From Actinomycetota bacterium (GTDB lineage: Bacteria; Actinomycetota; Actinomycetes; Propionibacteriales; Propionibacteriaceae), in contig JAIUOS010000037.1 in NCBI GenBank assembly GCA_020161755.1, positions 1 to 32,139 on the forward strand: 32,139 nucleotides of DNA. Reading direction: 5' to 3'. A program made the position numbers and the translations under genes. Shown here in pieces: positions 10,726 to 21,145 of this stretch (its first letter is position 1; every line of letters begins with the position of its first letter). The notes beneath the pieces were generated by a model, which ran no database searches, was not told the DNA's origin, and was given only the letters and a program-made list of their open reading frames with translations.

Positions 10726-11712
10726 TCAGGGGGACGCGAAGCGGTCGGTGGCCGCCACGAGTTCGGCCGCGATCGCCGGCTCGCCGGCCGAGTGCCCGGC
10801 GAGCACCACCCGGTAGTCCGCCTCCGGCCAGGCCCGGTGCAGCGCATCGGCCGTGGTCAGCGGGCAGGGCAGGTCGTAGCGGCCCTGGACGATCACGCCC
10901 GGGATCCCGCGCAGGCGGCCGGCGTCCTCGATCAGCTGGCCCTCCCGCAGCCAGCCGGCGTTGACGAAGTAGTGGTTCTCGATCCGCGCGAACGCCAGCG
11001 CGAAGTGCGGGTCGGAGAACTCCTCCACCATCGACGGCGAGAACTCCAGCGTCGAGGTCGCGGCCTCCCAGGTCGTCCAGGCGACCCCGGCGGGCAGGTG
11101 CACGGCCGGGTCGGGGTCGAACAGCAACTCGTGGTACTTCGCGATCCGGTCGCCGTCGAAACCGTCGGGCAGCGGCGCGCAGAACGACCGCCACCACTCC
11201 GGCGCGAGGTTGGCCGCGCCGCCGTTGTAGTACCAGTCGAGCTCGCTGCGCCGCAGCGTGAAGATGCCGCGCAGCACCAGCTCGGTGACCCGCTCGGGGT
11301 GGGCCTGCGCGTACGCCAGCCCCAACGCACTCCCCCACGACCCGCCGAACACCAGCCAGCGGTCGATGCCACGATCTACGCGCAGCCGTTCCAGGTCGTC
11401 GACCAGGTGCCAGGTCGTGTTGGCGCTCAGATCGGCGGCAGGCTCGCTCGCGTGCGGCAGGCTGCGTCCGCAGCCCCGCTGGTCGAACAGCACCACCCGG
11501 TAGACGGACGGGTCGAAGTACCGCCGGTAGTCCGGGGAGCAGCCGCCGCCCGGCCCGCCGTGCACGAACACCGCCGGTTTGCCGTCAGGGTTGCCGCACT
11601 CCTCCCAGTACAACTGCTGGCCGTCGCCCACGTCGAGCAGGTCGGACGCGTACGGCTCGATCGGCGGGTAGAGCACCTCCTCCTTCGACGCAGGCACCTC
11701 AGTCGTCGTCAT
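10726..11712 (-). CDS. pip: Proline iminopeptidase (alpha/beta hydrolase)
   Basis: Serine peptidase releasing N-terminal proline from peptides; cytoplasmic. The 328-residue length is typical of family S33. Visible elements are the oxyanion motif HGGPGGG at 51-57, FDQRGCGRS at 76-84, the nucleophile elbow GGSWGS with Ser125, Asp280 in QGRYD and His307 in LAGHSAG. ATG at 11712 lies inside the run of Asp codons ending the upstream DUF5709 gene, so the two genes overlap by 14 bp and are likely coupled. No independent promoter is visible. Downstream, an imperfect palindrome separates it from phoH. Assignment is secure. Confidence 0.95.
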   Translation of the reverse strand: MTTTEVPASKEEVLYPPIEPYASDLLDVGDGQQLYWEECGNPDGKPAVFVHGGPGGGCSPDYRRYFDPSVYRVVLFDQRGCGRSLPHASEPAADLSANTTWHLVDDLERLRVDRGIDRWLVFGGSWGSALGLAYAQAHPERVTELVLRGIFTLRRSELDWYYNGGAANLAPEWWRSFCAPLPDGFDGDRIAKYHELLFDPDPAVHLPAGVAWTTWEAATSTLEFSPSMVEEFSDPHFALAFARIENHYFVNAGWLREGQLIEDAGRLRGIPGVIVQGRYDLPCPLTTADALHRAWPEADYRVVLAGHSAGEPAIAAELVAATDRFASP

Positions 11713-12136
11713 CGTCGTCGTAGTCGTCGATGATGTGCATCGCGGCCTCCTCGGCCGTCGCCGCGCCGCCGTCGATGCCGACGTCGGTACCCACGCTGGT
11801 CGCCTCGGTGTCCAGGCCGGGGATGCCGCCGTTGGCGTCGACCAGCCGTCCGGCGCGAAGGTTGCCCACCTCGCGCGGCTCGGACGCGTCCGGGTTCCAC
11901 GGACCCTCGGGCCTGACCGGCTCCTGGTACTCCTGCGCGATCCTCATCTCCAGCGTCTCGCCCTGCCGCATCTCGGCGGCGGTGTTGCCGAACCCCTGCG
12001 CCGGCGACCAGTTCTCGCCGGTCACGTAGCCCTCGTCGAGCACGTCGTCCACACCGCGGTCGAGCAGGGTTTCTTCGGGTTGCAGCTGGTCGAGTTGCTC
12101 GGACTCGTCCGGGACTGCTTCGTCAAAGTCGGTCAT
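11699..12136 (-). CDS. DUF5709 family acidic protein
   Basis: A 145-residue, strongly acidic, probably disordered or loosely folded protein of the actinobacterial DUF5709 type (LQPEETLLDRGVDDVLDEGY, then a GxNWSPAQGFG block). Function is unknown. It ends in a polyaspartate tail, IIDDYDDDDDD. There is no signal peptide or membrane helix. ATG at 12136 was chosen over the GTG at 12157 because a -10-like CAGGCT ends 6 nt before it, fitting a leaderless mRNA. The 3' end overlaps the pip start by 14 bp. It is divergent from the queuosine-precursor transporter gene. Confidence 0.85.
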   Translation of the reverse strand: MTDFDEAVPDESEQLDQLQPEETLLDRGVDDVLDEGYVTGENWSPAQGFGNTAAEMRQGETLEMRIAQEYQEPVRPEGPWNPDASEPREVGNLRAGRLVDANGGIPGLDTEATSVGTDVGIDGGAATAEEAAMHIIDDYDDDDDD

Positions 12137-12277
12137 AGCCCAAGCCTGCCACGCCACCCCCCGGTGTGTACGCCGGGAGCACCCAACACCACTGTGAAGA
12201 TCGTCCGTGTGCGTGCACGGATGGCCGCGGCCCGCCCGATGCGGCCAAATGCCTACCGACTAGGTGCGATTTCGGCC

Positions 12278-12283
12278 TAGAAT
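12278..12283 (+). promoter_or_regulatory. -10 element of yhhQ (leaderless promoter)
   Basis: TAGAAT is followed by 8 nt and then the GTG start at 12292, so transcription should begin at or next to the start codon. No Shine-Dalgarno is present, and no room exists for a preQ1 riboswitch. Confidence 0.6.
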
Positions 12284-12291
12284 GCCCTCTC

Positions 12292-13050
12292 GTGCCCACG
12301 CTGAGCTCCTCCGGCCCGACCCGACTGGGCAACTACGACCTGGTCCTCGCCGCGTTCGTCGGGATGCTGCTGATCTCCAACATCGGCGCCACCAAACTGA
12401 TCGCGTTCGGGCCGTCGGTCGAGGTCGGCGGGCTCCCGCTGCTGCCGATCATCACCGACGGCGGCGCGATCCTGTTCCCGCTCACCTACATCCTCGGCGA
12501 CGTGCTCGCCGAGGTGTACGGCCTGCGCCGCGCCAACCGGGCGATCATCACCGGCTTCGTACTCGCGGCGGTCATGTCCCTGACGTTCCTGGTGGTGGAC
12601 GCCGCCCCGCCCGCGTCCGACTGGCCGAACCAGGACGCGTGGCACGCGGTCCTCGGCTTCGTGCCGCGGATCGTGGTGGCCAGCCTGCTGGGCTACCTGT
12701 GCGGCCAGCTCCTGAACGCACTGGTGCTGGTGCGGATCAAGCAGCGTTGGGGCAGCGAGCGACTCTGGGTGCGGCTGATCACGTCGACCGTGATCGGCGA
12801 GTTCGCCGACACGCTGGTGTTCCGCATGATCGCGTTCGGACCGCTCGGCAACCCGCTGGGCGGCGACTCGATCCCCTGGCCGGCACTGATCAACTACACG
12901 GTGGTCGGTTGGCTGTACAAGGTCGGGGTCGAGGTGGTGTTCCTGCCGGTGACCTATCGGGTGATCGCGGCGGTCCGGCGGCACGAGCCGGCGTCCGTCG
13001 GAGCCACCTCAGGTCCGGACGATGCGCACCGACCAGGTGCCGTTTCCTGA
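12292..13050 (+). CDS. yhhQ: Queuosine-precursor transporter (YhhQ/VUT family)
   Basis: Membrane transporter importing 7-deazaguanine precursors (preQ0/preQ1) for tRNA queuosine formation. The 252-residue protein has about six membrane helices and the family motifs MLLISNIGATKLI, PLTYILGDVLAEVYGLRRA and TSTVIGEFADTLVF with a conserved acidic residue. GTG at 12292 was chosen for the adjacent TAGAAT promoter; the open frame upstream to 12166 covers intergenic DNA. tgt, the enzyme that uses the imported base, is 3.8 kb away on the other strand, which supports the role. The last 14 codons overlap in antisense the 3' end of the convergent DUF3352 gene (13009-13050). Exact substrate among preQ0, preQ1 and queuine cannot be read from sequence. 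Confidence 0.9.
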   Translation: MPTLSSSGPTRLGNYDLVLAAFVGMLLISNIGATKLIAFGPSVEVGGLPLLPIITDGGAILFPLTYILGDVLAEVYGLRRANRAIITGFVLAAVMSLTFLVVDAAPPASDWPNQDAWHAVLGFVPRIVVASLLGYLCGQLLNALVLVRIKQRWGSERLWVRLITSTVIGEFADTLVFRMIAFGPLGNPLGGDSIPWPALINYTVVGWLYKVGVEVVFLPVTYRVIAAVRRHEPASVGATSGPDDAHRPGAVS

Positions 13051-14469
13051 GCCGGCGTCCCGGTACTGCCCGCCCATCGCCACCAGGGAGGTGATGAAGG
13101 GCTCGTACGGCGTCCCCGGGTCGGCCCGGTCGGCCAGCGCGCGCGGCAGGTTGACGTAGAAAGTCGCGCCGGCCGCGACATGGTCCGGAACGACCTTGTC
13201 GAGGGGCTGGGAGGCCAGCGTCTCGCCGCCCGTCGTGAGATCGCGCAGGTACCCCTGGGACGTGGCCGCGGTGAGCACGGACCCGTCCACCTGGTCGAAG
13301 GACAGGCGTGACTCCGAGCCGATTTCGCCCTCGATCCTGCGCAGGGCCGCCTGGGCGCGGGTGGGGTCGTCGGAGACGACCCGGAGGCCGACCGTCTGTT
13401 CGCTGAGGAAGAAGGAGACCGGCGACTCGGACGTGCTCAGGCACAGGTTGCGGCCGAGCAGCGCAGCGAGGTCGGCATCGTCCAGGCCGGCCGCCTGCCA
13501 GCTGCCGATCCTGGCGCTCAACCAGGGCAGGAACGACGTGAGCCCGGACATGCCGCCGGAGACGCAGGCTGCGGTGCCGGTCGAGGCCGGCAGCTTGCCG
13601 AGTTCCCCCGCGCCGCTCGGGGCCGAGAGGTTGGAATCGCTCATCCGGCCGGCGAACTCCATGGTGTCGGCGCTGAACCGCAGCGCGAACGCCGCGCGTC
13701 CCCGGGTTCCCTGGCTGGCGGCCATCGCACGGGACAGGTCGACCCAGCCGGCCGCGAACCCGGTGTCGCCCACCGCGCGCAGGTCGGCGGCGAAGGTGGG
13801 GGTGGCGCCGAGGGTGCCCTTGGCGAGTTCGGCGTCGACGACATCGGCGGTGGCGGTGGCGGTCACGAGCGCATAGCCGTCGACGAAGGTCACCCGGTAG
13901 CCGGTGGCGACGTCCTGGATCCACTCGTCGAGCTTGGCCCGCGCTGCGGCCTCGTCGGTGACCTGGAGGGCGGTCACCAGGACGAGTTGCGAATCACCGC
14001 TGAACAGGGCGCCGACGCCGATCCGGTCGCCGAGCCACGGTTTCACGTCCCGGTCGTAGTCGGTCCAGGTGCTGCCCAGCCACAGGAAACCCTTGGCGTT
14101 CCAGAGCAGCCGTTTCGGGTCGGGCTGGCCGCCGGCCGCGTCCACAACCCCGGGCAGGTCGTGGAGGAACTGCCAGGCCTGCACCTGCTGGGCCACGGAC
14201 GGGTTCAGGTCGAGCTGGACGTAGGCGGCCGTGGAGGCCGGCAGCACGTCGTACGGGTGCGTCCCGCCGTTGCCGAACCAGCCGAAGTAGATGCCCGCGC
14301 CCGCCGTGCCACCACCGACCAGCAGGACGGCGAGCAGGGTGGCCAGCGCGATCCGCCCCCGGCGCACCGGGCGGCGCGTCGGCGGCGCCGGCTCCGTCAG
14401 CGGACGCCCGCACGCGGGGCAGGCCGCCTGCCCGTCCGCAACGTCGCGACCGCACTGGGGACAAGTCAT
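13009..14469 (-). CDS. Zinc-ribbon, DUF3352 membrane-anchored protein (paralogue 1)
   Basis: A 486-residue protein with an N-terminal cytoplasmic zinc ribbon (CPQCG at 3-7 and CPACG near 17-21), a basic stretch, one membrane helix at about 40-62 (IALATLLAVLLVGGGTAGAG) and a large extracytoplasmic DUF3352 domain. That domain opens with PYDVLPASTAAYVQLDLNPS and contains RDVKPWLGDRIGVG. Function of DUF3352 is unknown. A longer paralogue lies immediately upstream (14585-16471), clearly related throughout the DUF3352 part. Start ATG is preceded by AGAGGAG. Its own -10-like TAGCCT (14527-14532) suggests separate transcription. The 3' end overlaps the convergent yhhQ by 42 bp. Confidence 0.88.
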   Translation of the reverse strand: MTCPQCGRDVADGQAACPACGRPLTEPAPPTRRPVRRGRIALATLLAVLLVGGGTAGAGIYFGWFGNGGTHPYDVLPASTAAYVQLDLNPSVAQQVQAWQFLHDLPGVVDAAGGQPDPKRLLWNAKGFLWLGSTWTDYDRDVKPWLGDRIGVGALFSGDSQLVLVTALQVTDEAAARAKLDEWIQDVATGYRVTFVDGYALVTATATADVVDAELAKGTLGATPTFAADLRAVGDTGFAAGWVDLSRAMAASQGTRGRAAFALRFSADTMEFAGRMSDSNLSAPSGAGELGKLPASTGTAACVSGGMSGLTSFLPWLSARIGSWQAAGLDDADLAALLGRNLCLSTSESPVSFFLSEQTVGLRVVSDDPTRAQAALRRIEGEIGSESRLSFDQVDGSVLTAATSQGYLRDLTTGGETLASQPLDKVVPDHVAAGATFYVNLPRALADRADPGTPYEPFITSLVAMGGQYRDAGSGNGTWSVRIVRT

Positions 14470-14526
14470 CGGTGCTCCTCTGCTTGGTCGAGCACTGCGC
14501 CGTCCCGCGCCATGGGGACGTCGCTC

Positions 14527-14532
14527 AGGCTA
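14527..14532 (-). promoter_or_regulatory. -10-like TAGCCT upstream of DUF3352 paralogue 1
   Basis: On the minus strand, the GCTAGCCTGAG context recurs upstream of both DUF3352 genes (the other copy is at 16517-16522), and TAGCCT also precedes the phosphatase gene (23141-23146). Position predicts a 5' UTR of about 50 nt containing AGAGGAG. No -35 is recognisable. Confidence 0.4.
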
Positions 14533-14584
14533 GCGGCGGCCTGCGTCCGCGTCCCGGATTCGGTCTGTACGAACCTGCCTCTGC

Positions 14585-16471
14585 TCAGCCGCGAACGAGC
14601 CGGAGCGACCACGTCCCGGACTCGGTGTCGGTGGCCACGTACTCGGCGCCGAAGCTCCGCAGCGCCTTCAGGAAGTCGCCGTACTCGACGTCGGCCCAAC
14701 TCGGGTCGGTGAGCAGTGGCTTGAGGTAGACGTAGCTCGACGCGGTGGCCCGGGCGTGGTTCGGCAACGCCTTCGTGAACTGTTCGAGGCTGGACAGCGG
14801 CGCGGACGGAGTGGCGAGCTCGGCCAGGTAGCCGTCCGACGTCGCCACCACGACCGCGCCGTCCGGTGCGACGGTGTGGTTGATGGTGAGGGCGGTGCTC
14901 TGGAAGCCCGCCAGGACCTTGTCCAGCGCGGCTTCGGCGCGAGCGGTGTCGCCGGTGACGATCCGTGCCCCGAGTTCGGGCATCGCCGTCAGGCTGGGGT
15001 CGCCGCCGGTCGAGGCCGCACCGAGGCTGAACGACGTCCCAAGCAACGCGACCAGGTCGTCCTGCTCCAGCCCGAAGGTCTGCAGCCAGCTGCCGACCAG
15101 TGGTTCCAGCTCCGGATACGCCTGCCTGAGGGCAGTGCCGCCCCCGGAGAAGCCGACCGCTGCCCAGGTCGTGGCCGGCAGTGCACCGAGGTCGGTGGAC
15201 CCCGTCAGACCGGTGCCGTCGAGGCCGAACGCCTTGCCGCCCAGGGTGAGCGTGTCCTGGGTGAACGTGAGGGAGAAGACGCCGCGTCCGCGGGCGGCCC
15301 CGCTGGTGGTGGACGCGGTGTCGCTGAGCGCGGCCAGACCGGCGACGTCGCCCCAGCCGGACAGGACGCCCGGGTCGCCGAGCGAGGCGAAGTCGGCGGC
15401 GAACTCGGGGTTCGACGAGAGGTTCCCGGCGGCCAGCGCGGTGGTCACGAGGCTGGTGTCGCCGGTGCGGGTGAGGAGCGCGTAGCCGTCCTTCATGGTG
15501 ACGTCGTAACCCTCGGGGGTCCTCGACGCCCAGTCGCGCAGGGTCGCGGCCGCCTTCGCCTCGTCGGTGACCTGGACGGCGAAGACCGGGGTCGCGGTCT
15601 TGTCCTTCGGGAGGACGCCGACGGCGAATTGGTCACCGAGCCACGGCTTCACGTCGGTGTCGTAGTCGATGTCGCCCATGGGATTGCCGTCGAGGGTGCC
15701 GAGCAGCTTCCAGATGACCTTCTTCGGGTCGGGCTGCCCGGACGCCACCGCCTCCTTCACCTGGGGCAGGTCGCGGAGGAACTGCCAGGCCGCGGCCTTC
15801 TGCACCAGGGAGGGGTTCAGGTCGAGCTGGACGAAGCTCACCGCGGAGCCCGGGATCACGTCGGACGGACGCTTGCCCGCGCCGAACCAGCCCAGGAAGT
15901 AGCCGGCGGTGGCCACTCCGCCGCCCACGACCACCAGGGCCAACGTGAGCAGCAGGATCGGCACGAGCCGCCGCTTGCGCGCGGGCGGCGCCGGGTTGGC
16001 GGCCTCAGCGGCACCGGCGGCGGGGTCCCAGGCGGGGGCGGGCGGGGTCCACGCCCCGCCGGGCGGGGTGAGCGAGGGCGTGCCCGCCGCCTGCAGGTAC
16101 TGCTGCGGGCTGCCGAAGGCCAGGGTGGGCTCGGGAGCGCCGGCGGCCACGGACGCCATCGCCACCTCGAGCGGTTCCGTCACCTCGACGCCCTCGACCT
16201 GCGGGAGCGGGATCGTGTGCGAAGTCGGGTCGACCTCTGCGGGCGGCACCGTGCTGGGCGGCACCGTGCTGGACGGCGCCGGGGAGGGCCAGTCCGCGGA
16301 GGTGTCGGCCCACGGGCTCGGCGGCGGGGCCTGGTGCGGCTCGGGCGCAGCGGGCAGGTCCGCACCGGTCAGTTCGGTCTCGGGCTGTCCGGGCGCGGCG
16401 GGCACCTGCCCGCAGGAGGGGCACGACAGCTGCGACGGGTCGAGTTCGGCGTCGCAGGAGGGGCACGTCAT
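14585..16471 (-). CDS. Zinc-ribbon, proline-rich, DUF3352 membrane-anchored protein (paralogue 2)
   Basis: A 628-residue paralogue of the downstream gene. It starts with a zinc ribbon (CPSCD at 3-7, CPSCG at 17-21), followed by a long Pro/Ala/Glu-rich cytoplasmic linker (about 25-160) with a short internal repeat (STVPPSTVPP). A membrane helix lies at about 168-192 and a DUF3352 ectodomain follows, beginning PSDVIPGSAVSFVQLDLNPS and containing TDVKPWLGDQFAVG. The helix is flanked by basic ARKRR on the inner side, giving a zinc ribbon in and DUF3352 out. Function unknown. A -10-like TAGCCT lies at 16517-16522. The tandem pair looks like a duplication in which this copy gained, or the other lost, the proline-rich linker. 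Confidence 0.88.
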   Translation of the reverse strand: MTCPSCDAELDPSQLSCPSCGQVPAAPGQPETELTGADLPAAPEPHQAPPPSPWADTSADWPSPAPSSTVPPSTVPPAEVDPTSHTIPLPQVEGVEVTEPLEVAMASVAAGAPEPTLAFGSPQQYLQAAGTPSLTPPGGAWTPPAPAWDPAAGAAEAANPAPPARKRRLVPILLLTLALVVVGGGVATAGYFLGWFGAGKRPSDVIPGSAVSFVQLDLNPSLVQKAAAWQFLRDLPQVKEAVASGQPDPKKVIWKLLGTLDGNPMGDIDYDTDVKPWLGDQFAVGVLPKDKTATPVFAVQVTDEAKAAATLRDWASRTPEGYDVTMKDGYALLTRTGDTSLVTTALAAGNLSSNPEFAADFASLGDPGVLSGWGDVAGLAALSDTASTTSGAARGRGVFSLTFTQDTLTLGGKAFGLDGTGLTGSTDLGALPATTWAAVGFSGGGTALRQAYPELEPLVGSWLQTFGLEQDDLVALLGTSFSLGAASTGGDPSLTAMPELGARIVTGDTARAEAALDKVLAGFQSTALTINHTVAPDGAVVVATSDGYLAELATPSAPLSSLEQFTKALPNHARATASSYVYLKPLLTDPSWADVEYGDFLKALRSFGAEYVATDTESGTWSLRLVRG

Positions 16472-16516
16472 GGGTTGTGGTTCCTACCGTGAGCGGGGGG
16501 TCAGGTGGGCGTCCTC

Positions 16517-16522
16517 AGGCTA
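16517..16522 (-). promoter_or_regulatory. -10-like TAGCCT upstream of DUF3352 paralogue 2
   Basis: TAGCCT in the same CTAGCCTGAG context as the promoter of the downstream paralogue, placed to give a 5' UTR of about 40 nt. The gap between this gene and tgt (16472-16819, 348 bp) otherwise holds a palindrome and a tandem repeat, and no convincing gene. Confidence 0.4.
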
Positions 16523-16569
16523 GCCGAGCGCCCCGGCGTCCGACTTGTCCCCGTCCGGGCGACACCCGA

Positions 16570-16627
16570 CCCCTCGCAAGCTGTGACTTGGGCGGCGAGT
16601 ACGCGGCCAAACTCACAGCTTGAGGGG
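16570..16627. repeat. Imperfect palindrome between tgt and DUF3352 gene
   Basis: Arms 16570-16586 and 16613-16627 share TCACAGCTTG and AGGGG in inverted orientation, with a 2-nt bulge. Inside, TTGG/CCAA can extend the stem. It lies beyond the tandem repeat, downstream of tgt, and could terminate the hrcA-dnaJ-rsmE-tgt transcript. Confidence 0.6.
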
Positions 16628-16642
16628 CCTTGGGGCATAGAC

Positions 16643-18772
<2,130 letters not shown>

Positions 18773-18776
<4 letters not shown>

Positions 18777-19936
18777 GAGAAGGTCTCCTTGAGCCAGCCG
18801 AAGACGCCCTTGCCGTGCTTGGCCACCGAGACCTGGGACAGGTTCTCGTCGCGCAGCCCGGCCAGCTGGCGCAGCAGGTCGCGCTGCTCCTCGTCCAGCT
18901 TGGTCGGGGTCTGCACCAGCAGCGTCACGCCGAGCTCGCCGCGTCCGTCGCGTCGCAGGCGCGGCACGCCGCGTCCGGGGATCGCGATGCGCGTGCCCGA
19001 CTGGGTGCCGGCCGGGATGTCGACCACCACCGTGCCCTGCGCGGCGTCCATGTCGTCGCGTTCGGCCTCCAGCGTGGTCAGGCTCACCGACGTGCCCAGC
19101 GCGGCGGCGGTCATCGGCACCTTCACCACGACCTCGAGGTCGTCGCCGTTGCGCCGGAACGTCTCGTGAGTGGCCACGTTCAGCTCGACGTACAGGTCGC
19201 CGGCGGGGCCACCGCCGGGGCCGACCTCACCCTGGGAAACCAGGTGCACCCGGTTGCCGGACGCGACGCCGGCCGGGATCTTGACGTTGATCGTGCGGCT
19301 GCTGCGCACGCGTCCCTCGCCCGAGCACTCGCCGCACGGGTTGGTGATGATCGTGCCGTAGCCGCGGCAGCTGGGGCAGGGCTGGCTGGTGCGGATCTCG
19401 CCGAGGAACGAGCGCTGCACCTGGGTGACGTCGCCGGTGCCGTGGCAGGTGCCGCAGGTGACCGGCTCTCCCCCGCCCTCGGAGCCGTTGCCGTTGCACC
19501 GCGGGCACACGATGGCGGTGTCGACCCGCACCGGCTTGGTGATGCCGAACGCGGCCTCGGCGAGCGTCAGGTTGGCGCGGACGAGCGCGTCCTGGCCACG
19601 CCGGACGCGGGACCGCGGGCCGCGGCTGGCCTGCTGGCCGAACATGGCGTCCACCAGGTTGGTGAAGTCGAAACCACCGCCACCGGGGAAGCCGAAGCCG
19701 CCCGCACCGCCGAAGCCGCCGCCCATCGGGTCGCCGCCGCGGTCGTACATCGAGCGCTTGTTGGGGTCGTGCAGGACCTCGTAGGCCTCACCGATCTGCT
19801 TGAACTTCTCGGCGGCGTCCGGGGTGTCGGCCACGTCCGGGTGGTACTTCATCGCGAGCCGCCGGTACGCCTTCTTGATCTGCTCGGGGGTCGCGTCCCG
19901 GGCCACGCCGAGGGTCTCGTAGTAATCAGCGCTCAC
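18773..19936 (-). CDS. dnaJ: Chaperone protein DnaJ (HrcA-linked copy)
   Basis: Hsp40 cochaperone that delivers substrates to DnaK and stimulates its ATPase. The 387-residue type I protein has a J domain (1-66) with HPD at 32-34, a Gly/Phe-rich region (67-90) and four CxxCxGxG zinc motifs with paired Cys at 144/147, 161/164, 187/190 and 201/204. A C-terminal substrate-binding part follows. Linked to hrcA, it corresponds to the DnaJ2 copy of actinobacteria; another dnaJ usually sits with dnaK and grpE elsewhere. GTG at 19936 lies 3 nt after the hrcA stop, with GAAGGA of the hrcA end serving as Shine-Dalgarno. Regulated by HrcA through CIRCE. Confidence 0.97.
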
Positions 19937-19939
19937 GCA

Positions 19940-20956
19940 TCATCCTTCAGCTAGGAACCGGCCGACGTAGCGAGCAACCGCCCGCACCGCAGCCATCGTC
20001 GAGGGGTAGTCCATCCGGGTGGGCCCGACCACCCCGAGGTTCGCCCAGATGTCGCTGTTCGTGCCGTAGCCGCTGGCCACCACCGAGGTGGAGCGCAACG
20101 GCTCGTACGGGTTCTCGCGGCCGATCCGGACGGTGACGTCGCCGGTGCCGGCCACCTCACCCAACAACCGCAGCAGCACAACCTGTTCCTCCAGGGCCTC
20201 CAGCACCGGACGGACGGTGGTCTCGTACTGGTCGGAGAAGCGGGCCAGGTTCGGGACACCGCCGACCACCACGCGGGTGGACGGGTCGGCGGTGGTCAGT
20301 TCGAGCAGCGCGGCGATCACCGCGGCGCCGAGGGGGCGGACGTCGGCCGGCAACTCGTCCACCAGCGCACCGGCGCGTTCGACCGCGCGGGTCGGGGTGA
20401 GACCGATCAGGGCGGCGTTGAGGCGTCCGCGCAGGTCGGCGACCAGTTCGGGGGACGCGCCGCCCAGGTCGACGGGGCGCTGGTCGACCTTGCCGGCCGA
20501 GTTCACCAGGATCAGCAGGCCACGGTCGGGGCTGAGGGTGACGATCTCGAGGTGACGGACGGTCGCCCCGGACAGGATCGGGTACTGCACGATCGCCACC
20601 TGCTGGGTGATCTGGGCGAGCAGGCGGACGGTGCGACGCACCACGTCATCGATGTCGACCGCGCCGGCCATGAAGGTCTCGATCGCCCGGCGTTCGGCCG
20701 TCGAGAGCGGCTTGACCGCGCCCAGTCGGTCGACGAACAGGCGATAGCCCTTGTCGGTGGGGATGCGGCCGGCGCTGGTGTGGGGCTGCATGATGTAGCC
20801 CTCCTCCTCCAGCACGGCCATGTCGTTGCGCACCGTGGCCGGGGAGACATCGAGGTGGTACCGCTCCACGAGGGCGCGCGACCCGACGGGCTCGCGCATC
20901 GACACGTAATCGGTGACGATCGCCCGGAGAATGCTGAGCTTGCGTTCGTCGAGCAC
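19940..20956 (-). CDS. hrcA: Heat-inducible transcriptional repressor HrcA
   Basis: Represses class I heat-shock genes by binding CIRCE. The 338-residue protein has an N-terminal winged helix ([20 protein letters not shown], then [18 protein letters not shown]) and the HrcA C-terminal domain. The motif [20 protein letters not shown] is diagnostic. GTG at 20956 was chosen because AGGGGAGG (20964-20971) lies 7 nt upstream and the protein then begins VLDERKLS. The more distant GTG at 20983 falls inside the CIRCE operator itself, so it is unlikely. First gene of hrcA-dnaJ-rsmE-tgt and autoregulated. Confidence 0.97.
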   Translation of the reverse strand: MLDERKLSILRAIVTDYVSMREPVGSRALVERYHLDVSPATVRNDMAVLEEEGYIMQPHTSAGRIPTDKGYRLFVDRLGAVKPLSTAERRAIETFMAGAVDIDDVVRRTVRLLAQITQQVAIVQYPILSGATVRHLEIVTLSPDRGLLILVNSAGKVDQRPVDLGGASPELVADLRGRLNAALIGLTPTRAVERAGALVDELPADVRPLGAAVIAALLELTTADPSTRVVVGGVPNLARFSDQYETTVRPVLEALEEQVVLLRLLGEVAGTGDVTVRIGRENPYEPLRSTSVVASGYGTNSDIWANLGVVGPTRMDYPSTMAAVRAVARYVGRFLAEG

Positions 20957-20976
20957 GGCCTGGCCTCCCCTCAGCG

Positions 20977-21003
20977 TTGGCACTCTCTGTGGTGGAGTGC
21001 CAG
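20977..21003 (-). promoter_or_regulatory. CIRCE operator of hrcA-dnaJ
   Basis: Plus strand reads TTGGCACTC, 9 nt, GAGTGCCAG, against the consensus TTAGCACTC-N9-GAGTGCTAA. Both arms differ from consensus only near their outer ends, symmetrically GG/CC in place of AG/CT. A -10-like TAGACT (21002-21007) overlaps its distal edge, so HrcA bound here would block the promoter and early transcription. Confidence 0.92.
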
Positions 21004-21007
21004 TCTA
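21002..21007 (-). promoter_or_regulatory. -10-like TAGACT of the hrcA operon
   Basis: TAGACT on the minus strand overlaps the outer edge of CIRCE and would start transcription inside the operator, about 40 nt before the hrcA GTG. The remaining gap up to 21145 holds a 9-bp inverted repeat (21017-21025 with 21038-21046) and smaller ACCAC/GTGGT repeats of unknown role. Confidence 0.45.
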
Positions 21008-21133
21008 GACGACGAAGAGATCCCGGCGCGTCAGCGACGGGATCTCGAGGAGCCGACCACGGAGGAGTCTCGACGAGTGGTGAGGAACGAACCACGAGGA
21101 CAGACGACGAACGTGGCCGGTCGGGGCACACCC

Positions 21134-21139
21134 TAGGCT
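21134..21139 (+). promoter_or_regulatory. -10 element of MBL-fold gene (leaderless promoter)
   Basis: TAGGCT is followed by 6 nt and then GTG at 21146, with no Shine-Dalgarno. The same hexamer stands 7 nt before mtnP. Confidence 0.55.
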
Positions 21140-21145
21140 GGGCGC

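Noticed and set aside
12137-12291. preQ1 riboswitch before yhhQ
   Set aside because: The promoter hexamer ends 8 nt before the start codon, leaving no 5' UTR to hold an aptamer.
14756-16492. 578-codon plus-strand open frame opposite the DUF3352 gene
   Set aside because: Mirror of a strongly supported gene with zinc ribbon and DUF3352 motifs; the product is low-complexity Gly/Arg.
20957-20983. Longer HrcA start at GTG 20983
   Set aside because: That codon is inside CIRCE and upstream of a strong Shine-Dalgarno that serves GTG 20956.
21008-21145. Small gene or regulatory RNA between hrcA and the MBL gene
   Set aside because: Short inverted repeats are present, but there is no convincing promoter, start or conserved RNA fold beyond them.
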